From: Polytrichum commune
Taxonomy: Eukaryota > Streptophyta > Polytrichopsida > Polytrichales > Polytrichaceae
Assembly: GCA_950295325.1 (NCBI GenBank)
Contig: OX485806.1
Span: 50,897,169 to 50,961,168, forward strand
DNA length: 64,000 bases
Direction: 5' to 3'
The translations under genes and the position numbers were made by a program. Positions within the stretch are counted from its first letter, which is position 1. Every line of letters starts with the position of its first letter. Below are positions 44,538 through 57,438 of this stretch, piece after piece. The notes beneath the pieces are model-generated. The model was not told the DNA's origin. It did not search any database and worked only from the letters and a program-made list of their open reading frames with translations.

Positions 44538-47500
44538 ATGGACGAAAGAAGACTCCCTCTTGATGACAGGATACGCCAACATCATCGTGATGACCGATTG
44601 TGGAGGAGGGAGCAAGAGAAGGCTACAATGTACAAATTGAAACGACTCCATTGCCCTTGCTGCAAATGCAAAGGTCGAGTTCAATGCTCTTTGCCAAAGG
44701 TAAAGGATCACCTTATAGAAAATGGAAGAGAACCGACATTTCGAGTTTGGCGGGGGCCTGGAGACAAAGACTCATCCGATGACAAATGGGAGCAAGAGTT
44801 TAGGTGACCTTCAGTTGCACATGATGAGCAACTTGATGCACGGCTGGATATGGCCGGCATGGTTGAGGACGCATTTAGATCATTCGATGAGCCCCCACCC
44901 AACCTGCCTACAACGGAACGACAATTGGAGGACATCGTCATGGATGCATTTGCAATCGTCGACGAACTGGCCAATATAGGAACTGATCAATCTGATGATG
45001 AGTTGGATGACAAACCTCTGGGGGACAATGGGTGTAGCAATCCGGAAAAAGAGAATCATGACGACCCACGCGCATTGGAGGAAGCCATGGAAATGGTGTA
45101 CCACGGAGCGTAGTCGTCCGTACTGGCTGCCACCATTTTGATCATGACCTTGTGCACAATACATGGCATGAGTAACAAATTTGCGGACTAGCTCTTCACC
45201 TTTTTTTGTGCACCTTCTTCCTAGTGAGAATCAATTGCCCAAAAACTATTATGCAGCAAAAACCTTGATCCAGAAATTGGGGTTGAATTACAACACAATT
45301 CATGCATGCCAAGGAGGTTGTGTCTTATTTAGGGGGCAATATGAAGATGCCACACGTTGTCCAAAGTGCAAGAAACCTCGATATAGAGACAAGGGCAAAA
45401 AACAGAGACCATGGAAAGTCCTTAGGCACTTTCCTTTGATTCCGAGGCTTAAACGTATGTTTCGCACTCCTGCAATATCTAAGCTTATGTTGTGGCATGC
45501 AAAGAACAAAAGTATAGATGGACTAGTAAGACATCCTTGTGACTCCAAGGCATGGAGGCATGTACACGAAGTTGTAGATTGCAGTTTTGGCAATGACGAC
45601 TGTAACATTCACCTAGGATTGGCAGCGGATATCGTGAACCCTTTCAAATTGCAGTGCTGCAGTTGGAGTACATGGCCGGGAATGTTGTTGAATTACAACA
45701 TCCCCCCTTGGTTGAGCACAAAGAAAATTTTCATCATGTTGGCTTTGTTGATTCCTGGAAAACAATCTATGACCTCATAATTTTTTGATGTGTACTTGGA
45801 GCCCTTGGTTGAGGAGCTTTGGAAGGGTGTGTGTTGCCTACGATGTGTTGAAAAATCACGACTTCCGGGCTCACTTGAACTTGGAAAGCAAACGTATATG
45901 GACACCAGGAGGTGGTTACCACATGACGAGCCCTGGAGGTCCACGACAATGGTGGACCACTATAATGGCCGTGAAGAAGACCAAGGCAATCCCACGGTAG
46001 TCACTGCGGAGGAGCAGGTGCAACGAGCCTTAGAGTACCAGACTTGGCTATATGAGGGCAACAAAGAAGGGGGTGTGGGAGATCCTTCAAAAGTACATGG
46101 TGTCAAAAGGAGGAGTATTCTACACAACCTGTCCTATTGGAAGGTAATGGGTGAATTGCATTTACATATTGCTTGTAGGATTCGAAGATGATGTGGCCTA
46201 TAACAAATTAATGTTCTGGATGTCTAATATTTGAATTTCCACATATATTGTATTGATGCTCGCATTGCACTTTTAAAAGTCAAGAATGTAGATGAAGCGT
46301 ATGGGCACTATCAGAAGACTTGTCCAGGTTGAGCATGGAATCAATGATTGGGTGTGCGTGGGTACTCATTCAATCACTAAGTTGCCAACCTTTACAACAA
46401 AAATCACAGTCATAAACATAGTTGTTGTTTGCCGATTTTTTTGTAGTGGTTGTGGTGTGTGTAGGACATATTCTGAAGTTTATGGATATGCAGGACCTCC
46501 TCATACGATATACGCTGGATGTCATGCATTGCGAGCAAAATGTTGCCAAAAATATTGTGAAGACCGTGACCAGCCTCAAGGACACGGTGAAGATTAGGCA
46601 GGACCTCCAACGCAGAGGCATTAGGAGACATTTGTGGCTTACTCCCCATCCAAAAAAGAATTGCAAAATGTTGAAACCTGCTGGCCCGTATGTGCTGACT
46701 AGTGATGAATTTGACGTTTTTGCGAACACTATTGAGTCCTTGAAGCCTCCATTAGGCCTAGTCTCCAACATGGCACAATACATACGGAAGAAGAAATTTG
46801 GGGATTGAAGTCACATGACTACCATGTGCTTATGCAACAAGTCATGCCTTTAGCCCTGCGCGGTCTTTTACAACATGGACCAAGACTGGCGGTCATGAGA
46901 ATTTGTAAGGTGTTTCGCAAAATATGCAGTAGCGTGTGGAATCTATCGGAGACACAAGCTCTACAAGCAGACGTGGCATGGAGCATGGCACTTCTGGAGA
47001 TTCATTTCCCACTATCATTTTTTGATGTTATGACACATTTAGTATGTCACCCCGTTGATGAATTGGACGTGTGTGGACCTGTATCCTCAAGGTGGATGTA
47101 TCCTATTGAAAGATACATGAAGACATTAAAGCATCATGTTAGGAACATGGCGAGACCGAAGGCGTGTATGGCGGAAAGATATGTGAAGGACAAATGCCTA
47201 GGATTCATAACGGTGTATTTACAAAGGCTCGAGGTTGTTGACCGCCGAGTTTGGGACGCGGATGAAGAGTATGGAGATGCAGAGGAGGTGGTAGAAGGGG
47301 TTGGAGTGAAGTACTTGATGTCACTAGCGCTGAGAGATCTTGCCCACCAATGTGCACTGTCAAATTTGTCTCTCATGGAACCTTGGCACAAGTGAGTCAT
47401 TTTCTGCTATCTTAAACTAGGGAATGACTGTGTGTTCAAAACAAGTAGTACACAATAACATAAATACCAACAGTCATTGTGGACCCCTACAATTAAAAAC

Positions 47501-48017
47501 ACAGTCATAAACAAATTACGCATTTCTCGAATGCCCAGTAGTACATCCACTCACCACCATCTGTTGATTATTAAATGGAAACACTGCAGATTTACTAAAA
47601 GATATACTGAAATTGAACTATGGTCCACTTCGTACCCCTATTATATTCTTTAGGTGCGAGTGGATGAAACATTACGACAATCGGGGTAATCCTATGTATG
47701 TCAGAGATGGATTCTTGGTTGTTAATTTCCGTCACAAAGTACCAAAGATGTCGGAGCCATTTATTTTCCCCAGCCAAGCAACACAAGTATTTTGGTCAGA
47801 AGAAGCGGGTAGACCGGGATGGAGAGTTGTGTTGGCAAAAGAGGCACGCGCAAGAAGACATGAACAATGCACGATAGATGTATTCATCACTATAGGCACA
47901 CAAGTAGATGGAATGGACACAACAGACCGTCTGAATCCATCGCCCACCACCGTCTCCCTAGTGGGAGCCATAGAACTTTTAGATTCCGAGAACTTACTGG
48001 CACTAACGAGATTTTAG
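44538..48017 (+). pseudogene. CACTA (En/Spm) TNP2-type transposase pseudogene
   Basis: In order: an N-terminal Cys motif (HCPCCKCKGRVQC, then VKDHLIENGREPTFRVW) like the transposase-associated domain; an acidic linker; the TNP2 core from LPKNYYAAKTLIQKLGLNY through VLRHFPLIPRLKRMF and GLVRHPCDSKAW; then MLLNYNIPPWLSTKK and VYLEPLVEELWKGV. An intron at 46144-46493 splices YWK to DLLIRYTLDVMHCEQNV. A DUF4218-like part follows (LKSHDYHVLMQQVMP, FFDVMTHLVCHPVDE, RWMYPIERYMKTLK). A DUF4216-like tail comes last (RTPIIFFRCEWMKHYDN, PFIFPSQATQVFW) after an intron ending at 47590. Stops after ..WEQEFR, before FFDVYLEP and elsewhere, plus frameshifts near 45150 and 46800, make it inactive. The TIRs were not found. 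Confidence 0.88.
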
Positions 48018-48845
48018 GTGTGTGTGAGAACATATGATCGCATTTATGGTTGAGCTGAGAAAAAATCGGTTCGTGGAGAGTAGGGGCGGTTGCAGGCAAT
48101 GTAGGGGGGATTTTGGTTGCTATCATTTGTACATGGATACATGGTAAAATTAACTCTAGGTGGAAACACGTTGAACACTGATTTTGGAGGGAAATACATT
48201 CAAGTATGGTAAATTATAATATGACTAGAGAATGAGTCCAATATGACTTGTGGGTGGACGACATTGTGTATGTGGCATGGCCCTCGAAGTGGAAAGCTGG
48301 CTACATTGCAAACGACTGAAATTGATTTTGAAGCACAGCAGTGATGACATCTATGCATGCACTTTGTCTATGAATGTCTTCCATATCAATGAATACTTGT
48401 TAATTCTTCACACCATTAATAAGTGGCATGCCACCTCATTGTCTCAAAAATGTCTACTCATTATCGGTTGTGTTTTAAGTCATTACGGTGACACGTCACC
48501 ACCACGATGATGGTCCATAATTTAATGAATTTCTGTGTGACACATCCCTCAATTTACACATGGGTCTAGGTTTGGTAAAAAACCATTGTAGAGTCATGCC
48601 CGCGTCAGGGCCAACAAGTAAATGATTGCACAATTGCCACATAGGATTTGTCTTCGCGCATCCCCATGCAGTGGATGAACTGAAAGGTACACCTCATAGA
48701 TGTATGTTTTTTGGGGTCCCATTGAATACATTTCATCCAAGAATCACAACCGTGACTGAACAATGACTAAACGTTTGTACACGTCAGCAGAATTGATTGT
48801 GGCGCGCGACCGAGTCATTAAATGAGTACTTGAGTACTCCAGGCC
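48018..48845. other. Unassigned spacer downstream of the CACTA transposase
   Basis: No gene or clear repeat. It probably contains the 3' part of the CACTA element, but I could not find a CACTA/TAGTG terminus. Confidence 0.35.
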
Positions 48846-49280
48846 AAGTGGCTCAAGGAAAATGTCTACTTGGCCCCAATTCTTAGAAGAGAGACAAAAT
48901 GTTACTTGACGGTGGGATAGGGACCCTATCCAAAATCCTAAAAGCTAATATGGATGAGGCGGCATTGCCGACCGACCCCACCACAAGCATACTTGGGAAC
49001 TATGCTTCAAGTTGTTATAGTGTTGCTTTGGCAACACGATGATCAACTCAAGAATGGACTTCCATAGATGGAGGTCTACATGTAATCATTCGCTACCTAC
49101 TAAAGTGAGAGTCCTGAATGCATGTGTAAGAGGGTTTGTTACCAAGCCATGAGGTTGGAGGTCCGCGGTATGGAGACCTAATCATGCATGTGTGTGAGTT
49201 GTGTAGGTGTCGCTCATGACAATTGTTGGAATTGGAAAACGGTCACAATAAATTAAGGGGCATTAGAAAGGGCTATGACA
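48846..49280 (+). mobile_element. LTR 3' fragment, family 1 subfamily
   Basis: This matches the last ~430 bp of the 12159-13095 LTR, including the GCCGACCGACC variant and the end GGCTATGACA. It is heavily decayed (C-to-T and G-to-A). Confidence 0.8.
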
Positions 49281-52200
49281 TTGGCATAATTATAAATACA
49301 ATTTTATTCATAGTAAATCATATATCATCATAATTTTTTAATTGATAATATGATAACCAAAATATATGTTTATTATTTCTTTACAAAGCACAAGCTATAG
49401 TTATAAACAACGAATTTCAACACTCATTTTTTAGGAAGTCGATAAAAAATGTTCCTCCTTGAAAATAAAATAGAGTTTATTTTTTATTTTATTAAATAAT
49501 TTATGAGAATTTAAATTTGATTCAACATGATTTTATTTTTCAAAGTTGCATCAATTTTTCAAATTTTTGAACGCCTCAATCTCAACCTTATACTGCTCTC
49601 TTGAATGTTGCTAACAAAAGGTATTTTCTTCTCAATTGATAATCATTAAAGTATCACAATTTACAAAGAATATTGACAGAATGACCAATACTTCTTGAAT
49701 TAAAAAAATATGCATGTGTATTGTAGAAGATGCCTCAAAGGGGGTGACATACAAGAATAACTCAAGTCTTAACTTTGTTGCTATGGAAAGAAATAATTTT
49801 CCTTAAAATATCTCCTTATATATAGTTTTTTTTCTTTCTTTTTACTAGAATCTATATTCCGAATTATAAATATCTTTTTTTTTCTATATCATATCATATC
49901 TTAACATTCTTCAAAGAGAATTAAGTGCAAACGGTTACAAACATTAAGCCTCTTAGATATTTATAATCATAAATTTCTATTTTTATTTTATACTAAGGTT
50001 ATATATTCCAAAATTTGTTAATTTTGAAATATATAATTTTACCAATACAATTTGACATATTGGATAGTTACCTAGTTATAGATGAGGTGGCTTCAAACTT
50101 GATTGACGTCGTAAAAATACCTATTTTATGTGTGATAATATGAGAGTTGCGCAACACTGGCTTTAGGACCACCACATTATATAGACAAACTAGTTGCACA
50201 TGAAAATCTAGAATTCAAGGCCATATTAGTGTCACAACAGAATGGAAAAACTTACAATGGACATTAAAAAATATATCCTTATTCACAAATAATATATTGA
50301 GATGGAACAAAGATGTGGAAAAAAACTCCAAGGGAAAATTGCAAGGCTTGACAAACATAGCCTAGAAGATATCAAGACTTTCAACACACAGATCCAAAAT
50401 TTAGAAGACAAAATGAAAACATATCAAAGAAAGGATGAAAGATATGTAAGAGCTTTTATAAAATTTGTAACTGAAAGAATGAAAGGGTTATAGAATAGGG
50501 AAAATGACATGACCCTAGACACGATCCAAATGTTGCACACAAAAATCGAGAGATTGTTGAATGAAAAACAAAAAATACAAAAATTTTAGAGGAAGCCTTA
50601 ATTAGCCCCCAAACAATACCCCCAAAAATAACCAACAAGCTAGAACAAATCATCACAATTCTACATTAATTTCCACCAATGATCTTAGTCAACCAACATT
50701 ACCAAGCCATTTGATGCCTAACCTTATTAAGTAACGGGTTGCCAAACCTTGCATGAGGATTAAAACTTACCCATGAAGAACTCAACAAACATTGGGAAAA
50801 AACAAGACTAACGTGCAAGGTAAGCCTTGTATTCATGTGGGATATAGGAGAATTGAACATTCCATTAGGAATACTAGAGTTGGTCACAGTGAATCAAAGT
50901 TTTTATTTTGCAAGGTATTGCCTTCGGGCTATGACATAGATTACCAATCACCATTGAGGTTTTTTCACTACCCCCACATTTAAGGAGGAGTTACAAATTT
51001 TAGCCTAGTATACACCAAGGGAATTGGACCTAATAAATACAATAATAAAGAAAAATGGAGGAGAATTTGCAAGAATTAAAGAGAGGTTTGCGGTAGAAGA
51101 CTTATCGGTGTTTGCAAACGTGGCCAAATGCCACCAATGACTTCAAAGATATTACAATAATTCATTTCCTTTGAAGTTTTTCAAAATTGACATTCAACGT
51201 TATATCAACCACATGCTCCATAATATTGAAGCTACATTCACCAAGAAAGAGTTTTGGATCTACCATTTAGTTGCCATGCTCTTGTTACCATCATTGAATC
51301 CCCGACATTGGAGTGAGATGGTATCTTCCATCCTTTGCCTTGCCATTTATTTAATTTTTTCAACTTGGTTCTTATAAACAATAAAGGATATATATTCTCC
51401 CACTTAAGACCAGCCGTGTAGGCTTATTACAACCTTATTTCTTCTAGTATTATATTATATATAGCAACCTAATTCTCCATGTTCAACATTTTCACTTTGC
51501 AAGTAGTTTAAGTCTTGTAATACTCTTGAGTTTTTTAACCCTATAGAACGAGATTGTTACACTACTAATAGGTTTATCCATATCATGCTTAATTGCTTTA
51601 TCGCAACTCAGAGACACTTCCAAAATTGCCACATTAACATGTTTCTCACCATTTGTAGACAAAATGTGGGCCGTCCATCATTCTCTAAATGGTTGTTGCT
51701 TGTAAATCACCCAAACCACTCGCGGTTTGGATAAAAGCTCACTGATTAGTTAAAAATTGTTATTAGGAATTTGGTCAATGAAAGTTAGTTAGCATTATTA
51801 TGAAAATTAGACAATATACGAAGACCAATACAATTTCGTGCGGATGAAGGCGTAAGCAGAGGATGGCATCGAACAAATGAAGCATTTAGCAGATGGAGGT
51901 TGTTGGATCCACAAGGCGGCAAACAAAGATTATTGCATTAGAGATTTAAGGAAGGATAGGGAGGTTGAAGTCTACCGTAAATGCTAATTATTACATTTAG
52001 GTGCAACTTGATCTATGGCTAGTAAGGCTTTGTGGTTGGGGGGGATTAATCCGCAAGGATAATGTGACTCTCATTCTCACATTTTTTCACGGTTAGAACA
52101 CTCTTTCTCCCCCCTCTCTATGTAGGTAGATGCGCAAAGTTCTAAATAAAATATAAATATGGAGGTTAAACAAAATATTTTATAAATTCTATTAATAATT

Positions 52201-52476
52201 TAATAGGATCATTTTTGAACCATTGGATAAATATTGTACAGATGTGTATTGCTAAAACAAATTAGGAGTGGACATATGGTTGTTGGAGTATAAACCATAG
52301 CCCCTTGTTTTCCAAGGTTGTAATACTTTGTAGGTGCATTAACTTTTCATTTTCATAATTTCATATTGGCCTTGGCTTTTGATACATTAGAATTTGGTTA
52401 TATTAACTTTTGTTGCATTAATATCTTATTATATTAGTTTTTGTTGTATTTGGATATACTTATAATAATTTCTATT
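49281..52476. other. AT-rich region with short unrecognised ORFs
   Basis: Very AT-rich sequence. A 63-codon stretch at 50302-50490 (KKLQGKIARLDKHSLEDIK, coiled-coil-like) and fragments at 50792 and 51171 (FFKIDIQRYINHMLHNIEAT) suggest one decayed protein-coding element of about 1 kb on the plus strand. I do not recognise the family. Confidence 0.35.
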
Positions 52477-53124
52477 TGTCATGCACCTCACCATTAAGAG
52501 TGCCATGTGGTGCTTTTGGGCAGCCCCCTCCGAGGGAGCCTAAAAGTACCGCACAAGCCCTTCGGTGAGGGTGGCCTGCCTTGGTAGGTGTCCAAACCCA
52601 ACCCGGGTGTTATGATATTCAATGAGTCTTTTGGGTTTGTGGAGGGATTTGATAATCGCGTTGTTCATTTCCGATAGGTTGTGCCTAGATTTTAAGTGCC
52701 TTAGGTAATTATCAATTTTCCTAACCTAATGCCTAATCTATCCTAGTTTACGCGCATACGCACCAGCCTTGGGGTCAAGGCAACCTAACCTTACTGAATG
52801 AAATAACCTTACATTTTACCTTGGGCCACATCTAATTCCTTACTTCTTATATATTAAATTATCTAAACAGGGGGACCTTAATTAAGTTCCACCCTATCAA
52901 CCTTCATTCTTAGTTTATGGTTGATTGAACAAAACCTATGTTACTAAGTTCATAATTTATGGCATCACCACCTCCTTGTTTGGTGCACGCCCTAATCCGA
53001 ACCCTTCAAGGCCCTGTACGATCTTACACCCTCCGATCTTAGCCGCTAGAGGGGTATTCTCAATCCTCCCAGTTAAGTTTCCGGTTGGTTTTTGTCCATG
53101 GGGGCTTTAAGAAATTTGGTTATT
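52477..53124. other. Unassigned, LTR-like start
   Basis: At 52477 TGTCATGCACCTCACCAT resembles the start of the family 1 LTR (TGTCGCGCACCTCTCCAT), but the similarity fades within about 30 bp. No gene seen. Confidence 0.25.
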
Positions 53125-53884
53125 GGGGGCATTCACGGTTGGGGTACTACTTTTGGGACAAAGGACTTAAGGACTTTGTCGCATTGATCTTGGTTTTTAT
53201 CATGATTTATTATTATTTGATCAATAAATTTTACATAAATAAGTAGATAGTTCATAAGCTTTATCAAGAAAGATTTTTATTATTATTTAATAATTATCCT
53301 AAATCCTAAACCCTAAACCCTAGGCCACATCAATGGCATTTTTTTGCTATTTAGGTGTGCATTGGTGGTCAATTATTTCCTGTTATGTATCTTGGTACCT
53401 TGGTAAAAGTGTCATGTGTCCATTCATATAATTTTTTTTGTCCAATTCTAATACTAGACGTTCCTTTTACGTGTGGCCGTGAGTATATGTATATTTGGAC
53501 ATGTTTGGTGCCACATGTAAAGTTGGGCAATTGCTATTCAATACATATTTGGTTCTATTGGTACACACTTGAACGATAATTGTGAGGAAAAAAATTAGGA
53601 TCATTTCAATTAATTCTTGTTGTCCTTTTCGTTCCTTGATCCTAAGGTTAGGAAGTAAGACAACACTCCTGAATGTCCTTTAAAGAATAAAATGGATATC
53701 ATAGATGACCCTATTCCTTCTAAATTAACTTTGTCGTTGTACTCAATATGGAGGATGAAATGTAGGTATGATCCAAAATATGCTCCACAATACAAATCCA
53801 ATTATACCAAGTATGTGAAGCTATCAAAAAAAGTCCTTAAACCGTTAGACACCCAAAAGTAGTACCCCAACCGTGAATGGCCCC
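53125..53884. mobile_element. Terminal-inverted-repeat element, 760 bp
   Basis: The ends at 53125-53157 and 53852-53884 are inverted copies of a 33-bp sequence (CATTCACGGTTGGGGTACTA core) with one mismatch. Weaker similarity extends inward (TTAAGGACTTT). TATT flanks both sides, a possible short target duplication. No transposase inside, so probably a non-autonomous DNA element. The superfamily is not clear. Confidence 0.7.
53298..53323. repeat. Short telomere-like repeat
   Basis: About three and a half plant-type CCCTAAA units (one variant) lie inside the TIR element. Confidence 0.7.
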
Positions 53885-55628
53885 TATTAATTAGTTTAAC
53901 ACGGTTTGACCACGAAAATTCAACTTGATGGGACCGGGGAATAAGACAACTTGTGTGTTCAAGGGTTGGGGCCAACAACATGATGGTGGTTTCGTGGGTC
54001 ATTACTCCCACCTTACCACCTACAAATATGCAGAGTGTTCATGACCGTGATTAACCCGGCTTCACCACACACGAACGAGCTATGAATGGAAAGCTACTAC
54101 CACAACACTTAACCGAGAGGCTCCGTACACATGGAAGTTGGAATCCCCCTTGGTGGCTAGGTGAGTTATGCCCCCCTTTGCCGTGCTCCCTGCATTCTTA
54201 AATTGAAAGGTGTAGAGTTAAAATTTTTAGCAATTGACACTCATCTTGGTTTGGCGATGGTTGGTGCGGAACCCCTACTCCAATGCTCGACCGTCCACAA
54301 CACCAACTCGTACCCGCCAACCTTGGACAGACGAACCTCTTTTCATAAGAGAGCAAACACCCATTTGCTTAAACGGTCACAACTTTTGCTCACAAGCTTC
54401 AATTGCAATGATTGTCAGTAATTTGGAAAGCTAACAACAAGAACTATAACTCATGCAATTATCAAAATAATTACATGTATTCCCTTAAATATATGAGCTT
54501 ATAAAATTAGCTCTTATATTTTAAATGGTAGTTGAGACATCTTCTCTAAAACACTTACAACTTTTATATATCATATTAGATTCTTGCAAGCTTACTTATT
54601 TTAGAAAACTAACAACAACACCTATAATACACTTAAAAACCCTAACAACTAAAAAACTTTGCTTTTAGTTATGCGCTTGCAAAGTCAGCGCTTATAAATT
54701 GAGTGGCAGCTGAGATATTTTCATTCAAACACTCATAACTATGCTGCCCAACTCTAATTCTAACAAAGTTAGGTTTTTGGGAAAGCTAACATAAAGGGTT
54801 AGATTCACCTAAAATCTAAAGGCTAAATTATAATTGTTGTGTCTATTATACTTGATTGAAAGTGACACAATTACTTAGGGGTGTATTAAAAAAAACAATA
54901 TTTTCTTTCAAAAGTTCTAACTATAAGAATTCTAACTTATGCCTATATTGAATGAATGAGAATGTTTTCTCCTTCTAACTAAAATTCTAGAAGGCTTTGC
55001 CGTGCTAAAATAAAAATTTGGAGAGAGGATTGAAAGGAGAAGAAGGGGTTTTTATCACCCTTTAAATGAAACGCTCGGCCCTTTCTCCTTTCCGTTCACA
55101 GACGGGTTTCGTTCCTTAAACGGTGGCAACAAAGCCCTCGGTGATGAAAAGGGGGAAGAGATGCCACCTCGCACCCCACTTGCTAAAGCCCTTAGAAAGG
55201 CTTTTTCATTTCTATTTGAACTTCATTTTAGTTTGCAAGGGTAGCAACATGGCCCCCTTGCCCTACTTGAAAAGATCCTTAACACTCGTAGTTGTCATTT
55301 TTTTTTTGCCGTTTCCGGAATTAGTTTTTTTCTTTGCTGGCGCTTGATTTTTACTTGCTTAAATTGGTTGTTCCTAACTTAATCTACCTACTTACTAGCC
55401 CACTACCTTCACACTTCCAATTCGGGTAAAAGTCATTTATTTTTTATCTCTTTGATTTCTAATTTCTACTTGTCCTAGAGTTTTATCCCGAGGGTAAAAT
55501 ACCCTTAGCCAACCTACCTTAATCTAAATGGTTTTTCTTTAAATTTCCTTATTACCAATCTAATGATTTTGCTAAAACACCTCAATTGTGATCCAAATTG
55601 CCGTTGGGGGCAATTTTTAGGATCACAT
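53885..55628. other. AT-rich unassigned sequence
   Basis: No recognisable gene, repeat pair or RNA. Short ORFs only. Confidence 0.35.
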
Positions 55629-56266
55629 GCCCGAAATAACATGGGCTTAAAGGGGACCCCGGAGTGACACCCGAGACTTGTAGCACCGTTGGTGAGAGGG
55701 CCCAAGTGATCTTAGTGTGGGTGAGGGCCCGGGCGTTGGGAACGTTTCCCACCCACGGAGACTAGGAGGCACGAGGGTAAGGCCATCAACTATGCGTAGC
55801 TTATGGCGTGCAGATTCTAGAATGTTCAAGAATACCTCAATCGGAGGTGTGAGCTAAGACATATGGCAATTTGAATAGGGTGATGTTTTGGTACAACGCC
55901 CTTATACAATAGTGCCCTGGGAGTGGCTCCCGAGACTGCCAAGGTTTGAACAAGCATAACTTCTTCAAGACTTTGCCAAATGGGGCAAATGGGGGGTCCA
56001 TCAGCGATTACGTGAAGTGTAAATGAAAATAAAGTGGTTTCTTGTTAACGTCTAAGATCGTACAAGGAAGTTATGGTGTTTTGATGCCGTTCGGGGCTTG
56101 TAGCCCCAGGGCCTAAGGGAAAATGTCTACTTGGCCCCAATTATTGGTAGAGAGACAAAAGGTTTCTTGACAGTAGGGTAGGGGCCCTGCCAAAAATCTT
56201 AGAGGCTTATAGTGATGAGGTGGTGTGGCCTCACCCACCCGAGGCCAAATTGTACAACCTCTAGGG
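55629..56266 (+). mobile_element. LTR fragment, family 1, truncated at both ends
   Basis: This matches LTR positions from about 30 (AACATGGGC..) to the CCACCCGAGGCC segment. It keeps GGACCCCGGAGTGACACC, the ACTATGCGTAGCT hairpin loop region and CCTCAATCGGAGGTGTGAGC. Confidence 0.8.
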
Positions 56267-57438
56267 ACATTCATCAATGCATGTGTCATGTGATTAAAAA
56301 ATTGACTAGTTCAATGCTAGTTTAGTGTGGAAATTTGCATCAAACATGAAGACTATGCATTATAGAAAAAAACGAGGAACAAGAACAAGATTGTGGGGAA
56401 AATGTGTTGAAAGGTACATTTGCGAATGGGCGGTCATGAATGAAGGTTGACAGTGGCGAGGCGCATCATTCATGAACACTTACGAACAATTGTTTGTGAA
56501 CGAGGTGGACGCGGGGTCGCACCCTTTTACAACCATCCGTTCGTGAATAAGGTAGAATTGCACAAGAAAGTGCATCCACATGAACATACACAATACAAAA
56601 AATGTGAGATGATACACGATTTGGACGATCCAATGTAAAGCTCATTTGATCATATATAATTCACTGAAAATGTACAATTTGTCTCATGTGATATTCTTTC
56701 ACAGAGGTTCCTAAGCCAACATGATGACGTGTCCTATAAAATTGATCGACCTAAGGGAGTACGCAAAAAAAAGGCTATTGCAAGTCTTGGATGTCGATGA
56801 AAAGAACGTGCCACAAACATAACGCAAGTGGTTAGAGATGTTACGAATGCGCGTTCATCAATGCATGTGGTATTCTTAAAGATCAGTTACCTTGTCATCG
56901 GGGATAAGGGCAGCGATGCTGGACCAAACAAAAGCTCCCTCCTCAGCAATTAACGGTCACGCATTTGTAATCTCCACCGGTGCAAGCTCCTTTGTCTCCA
57001 TGATGTCGTTCTTACACTTCGCATGAGACGTCATGTTTGCCACCTAGGTCGAGTGTCTCCATGTGTAATTCCCCATGGATGCGGATGGATGTCGAGCTTG
57101 CGCAGGGTTGTCTTTGACGTCCATCCTTTGGACCCTTGTCATGTCAATCAAGCTCCCATGCGTGTCCTCCACAATGACACCGAGTCAATCGGGCTCGTAT
57201 TGCCTATCAACTAACCTGGGGACGATGGTGAAAGAGGCTGTGTCCATGTCTGAAGGCAGTCCTACCCTTGGTGGGGGAGGGGTGAGGACTGCTGGACCTG
57301 AAGTTTCACGGACTAGCATTTGTAAACCCTTATTCTTTCAGATGGCCGCATTGTAGATGGTGGTGTCTGCCGACACTGCAGGGGACGGAGGAGTCCCCAC
57401 TGGCGTAGGGTGGGGCACTGGCTGGTAGGAAGGTCCAC
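56267..57438. other. Unassigned, possible tail of locus D
   Basis: A plus-strand 63-codon stretch at 56447 (RIIHEHLRTIVCERGGRG) is not recognised. Minus-strand sequence between about 57350 and 56900 (for example SGPAVLTPPPPRVGLPSD) could be decayed C-terminal exons of locus D. No firm evidence. Confidence 0.3.

Noticed and set aside
50302-51380. Endogenous pararetrovirus remnant
   Set aside because: Coiled-coil-like and Cys-poor fragments only; no RT, protease or movement-protein motif could be supported.
53298-53323. Ancient telomere fusion
   Set aside because: Only three to four units, all inside a TIR element.
57075-57356. Plus-strand 93-codon ORF
   Set aside because: No recognisable features, and it overlaps the likely decayed 3' part of the minus-strand locus D.
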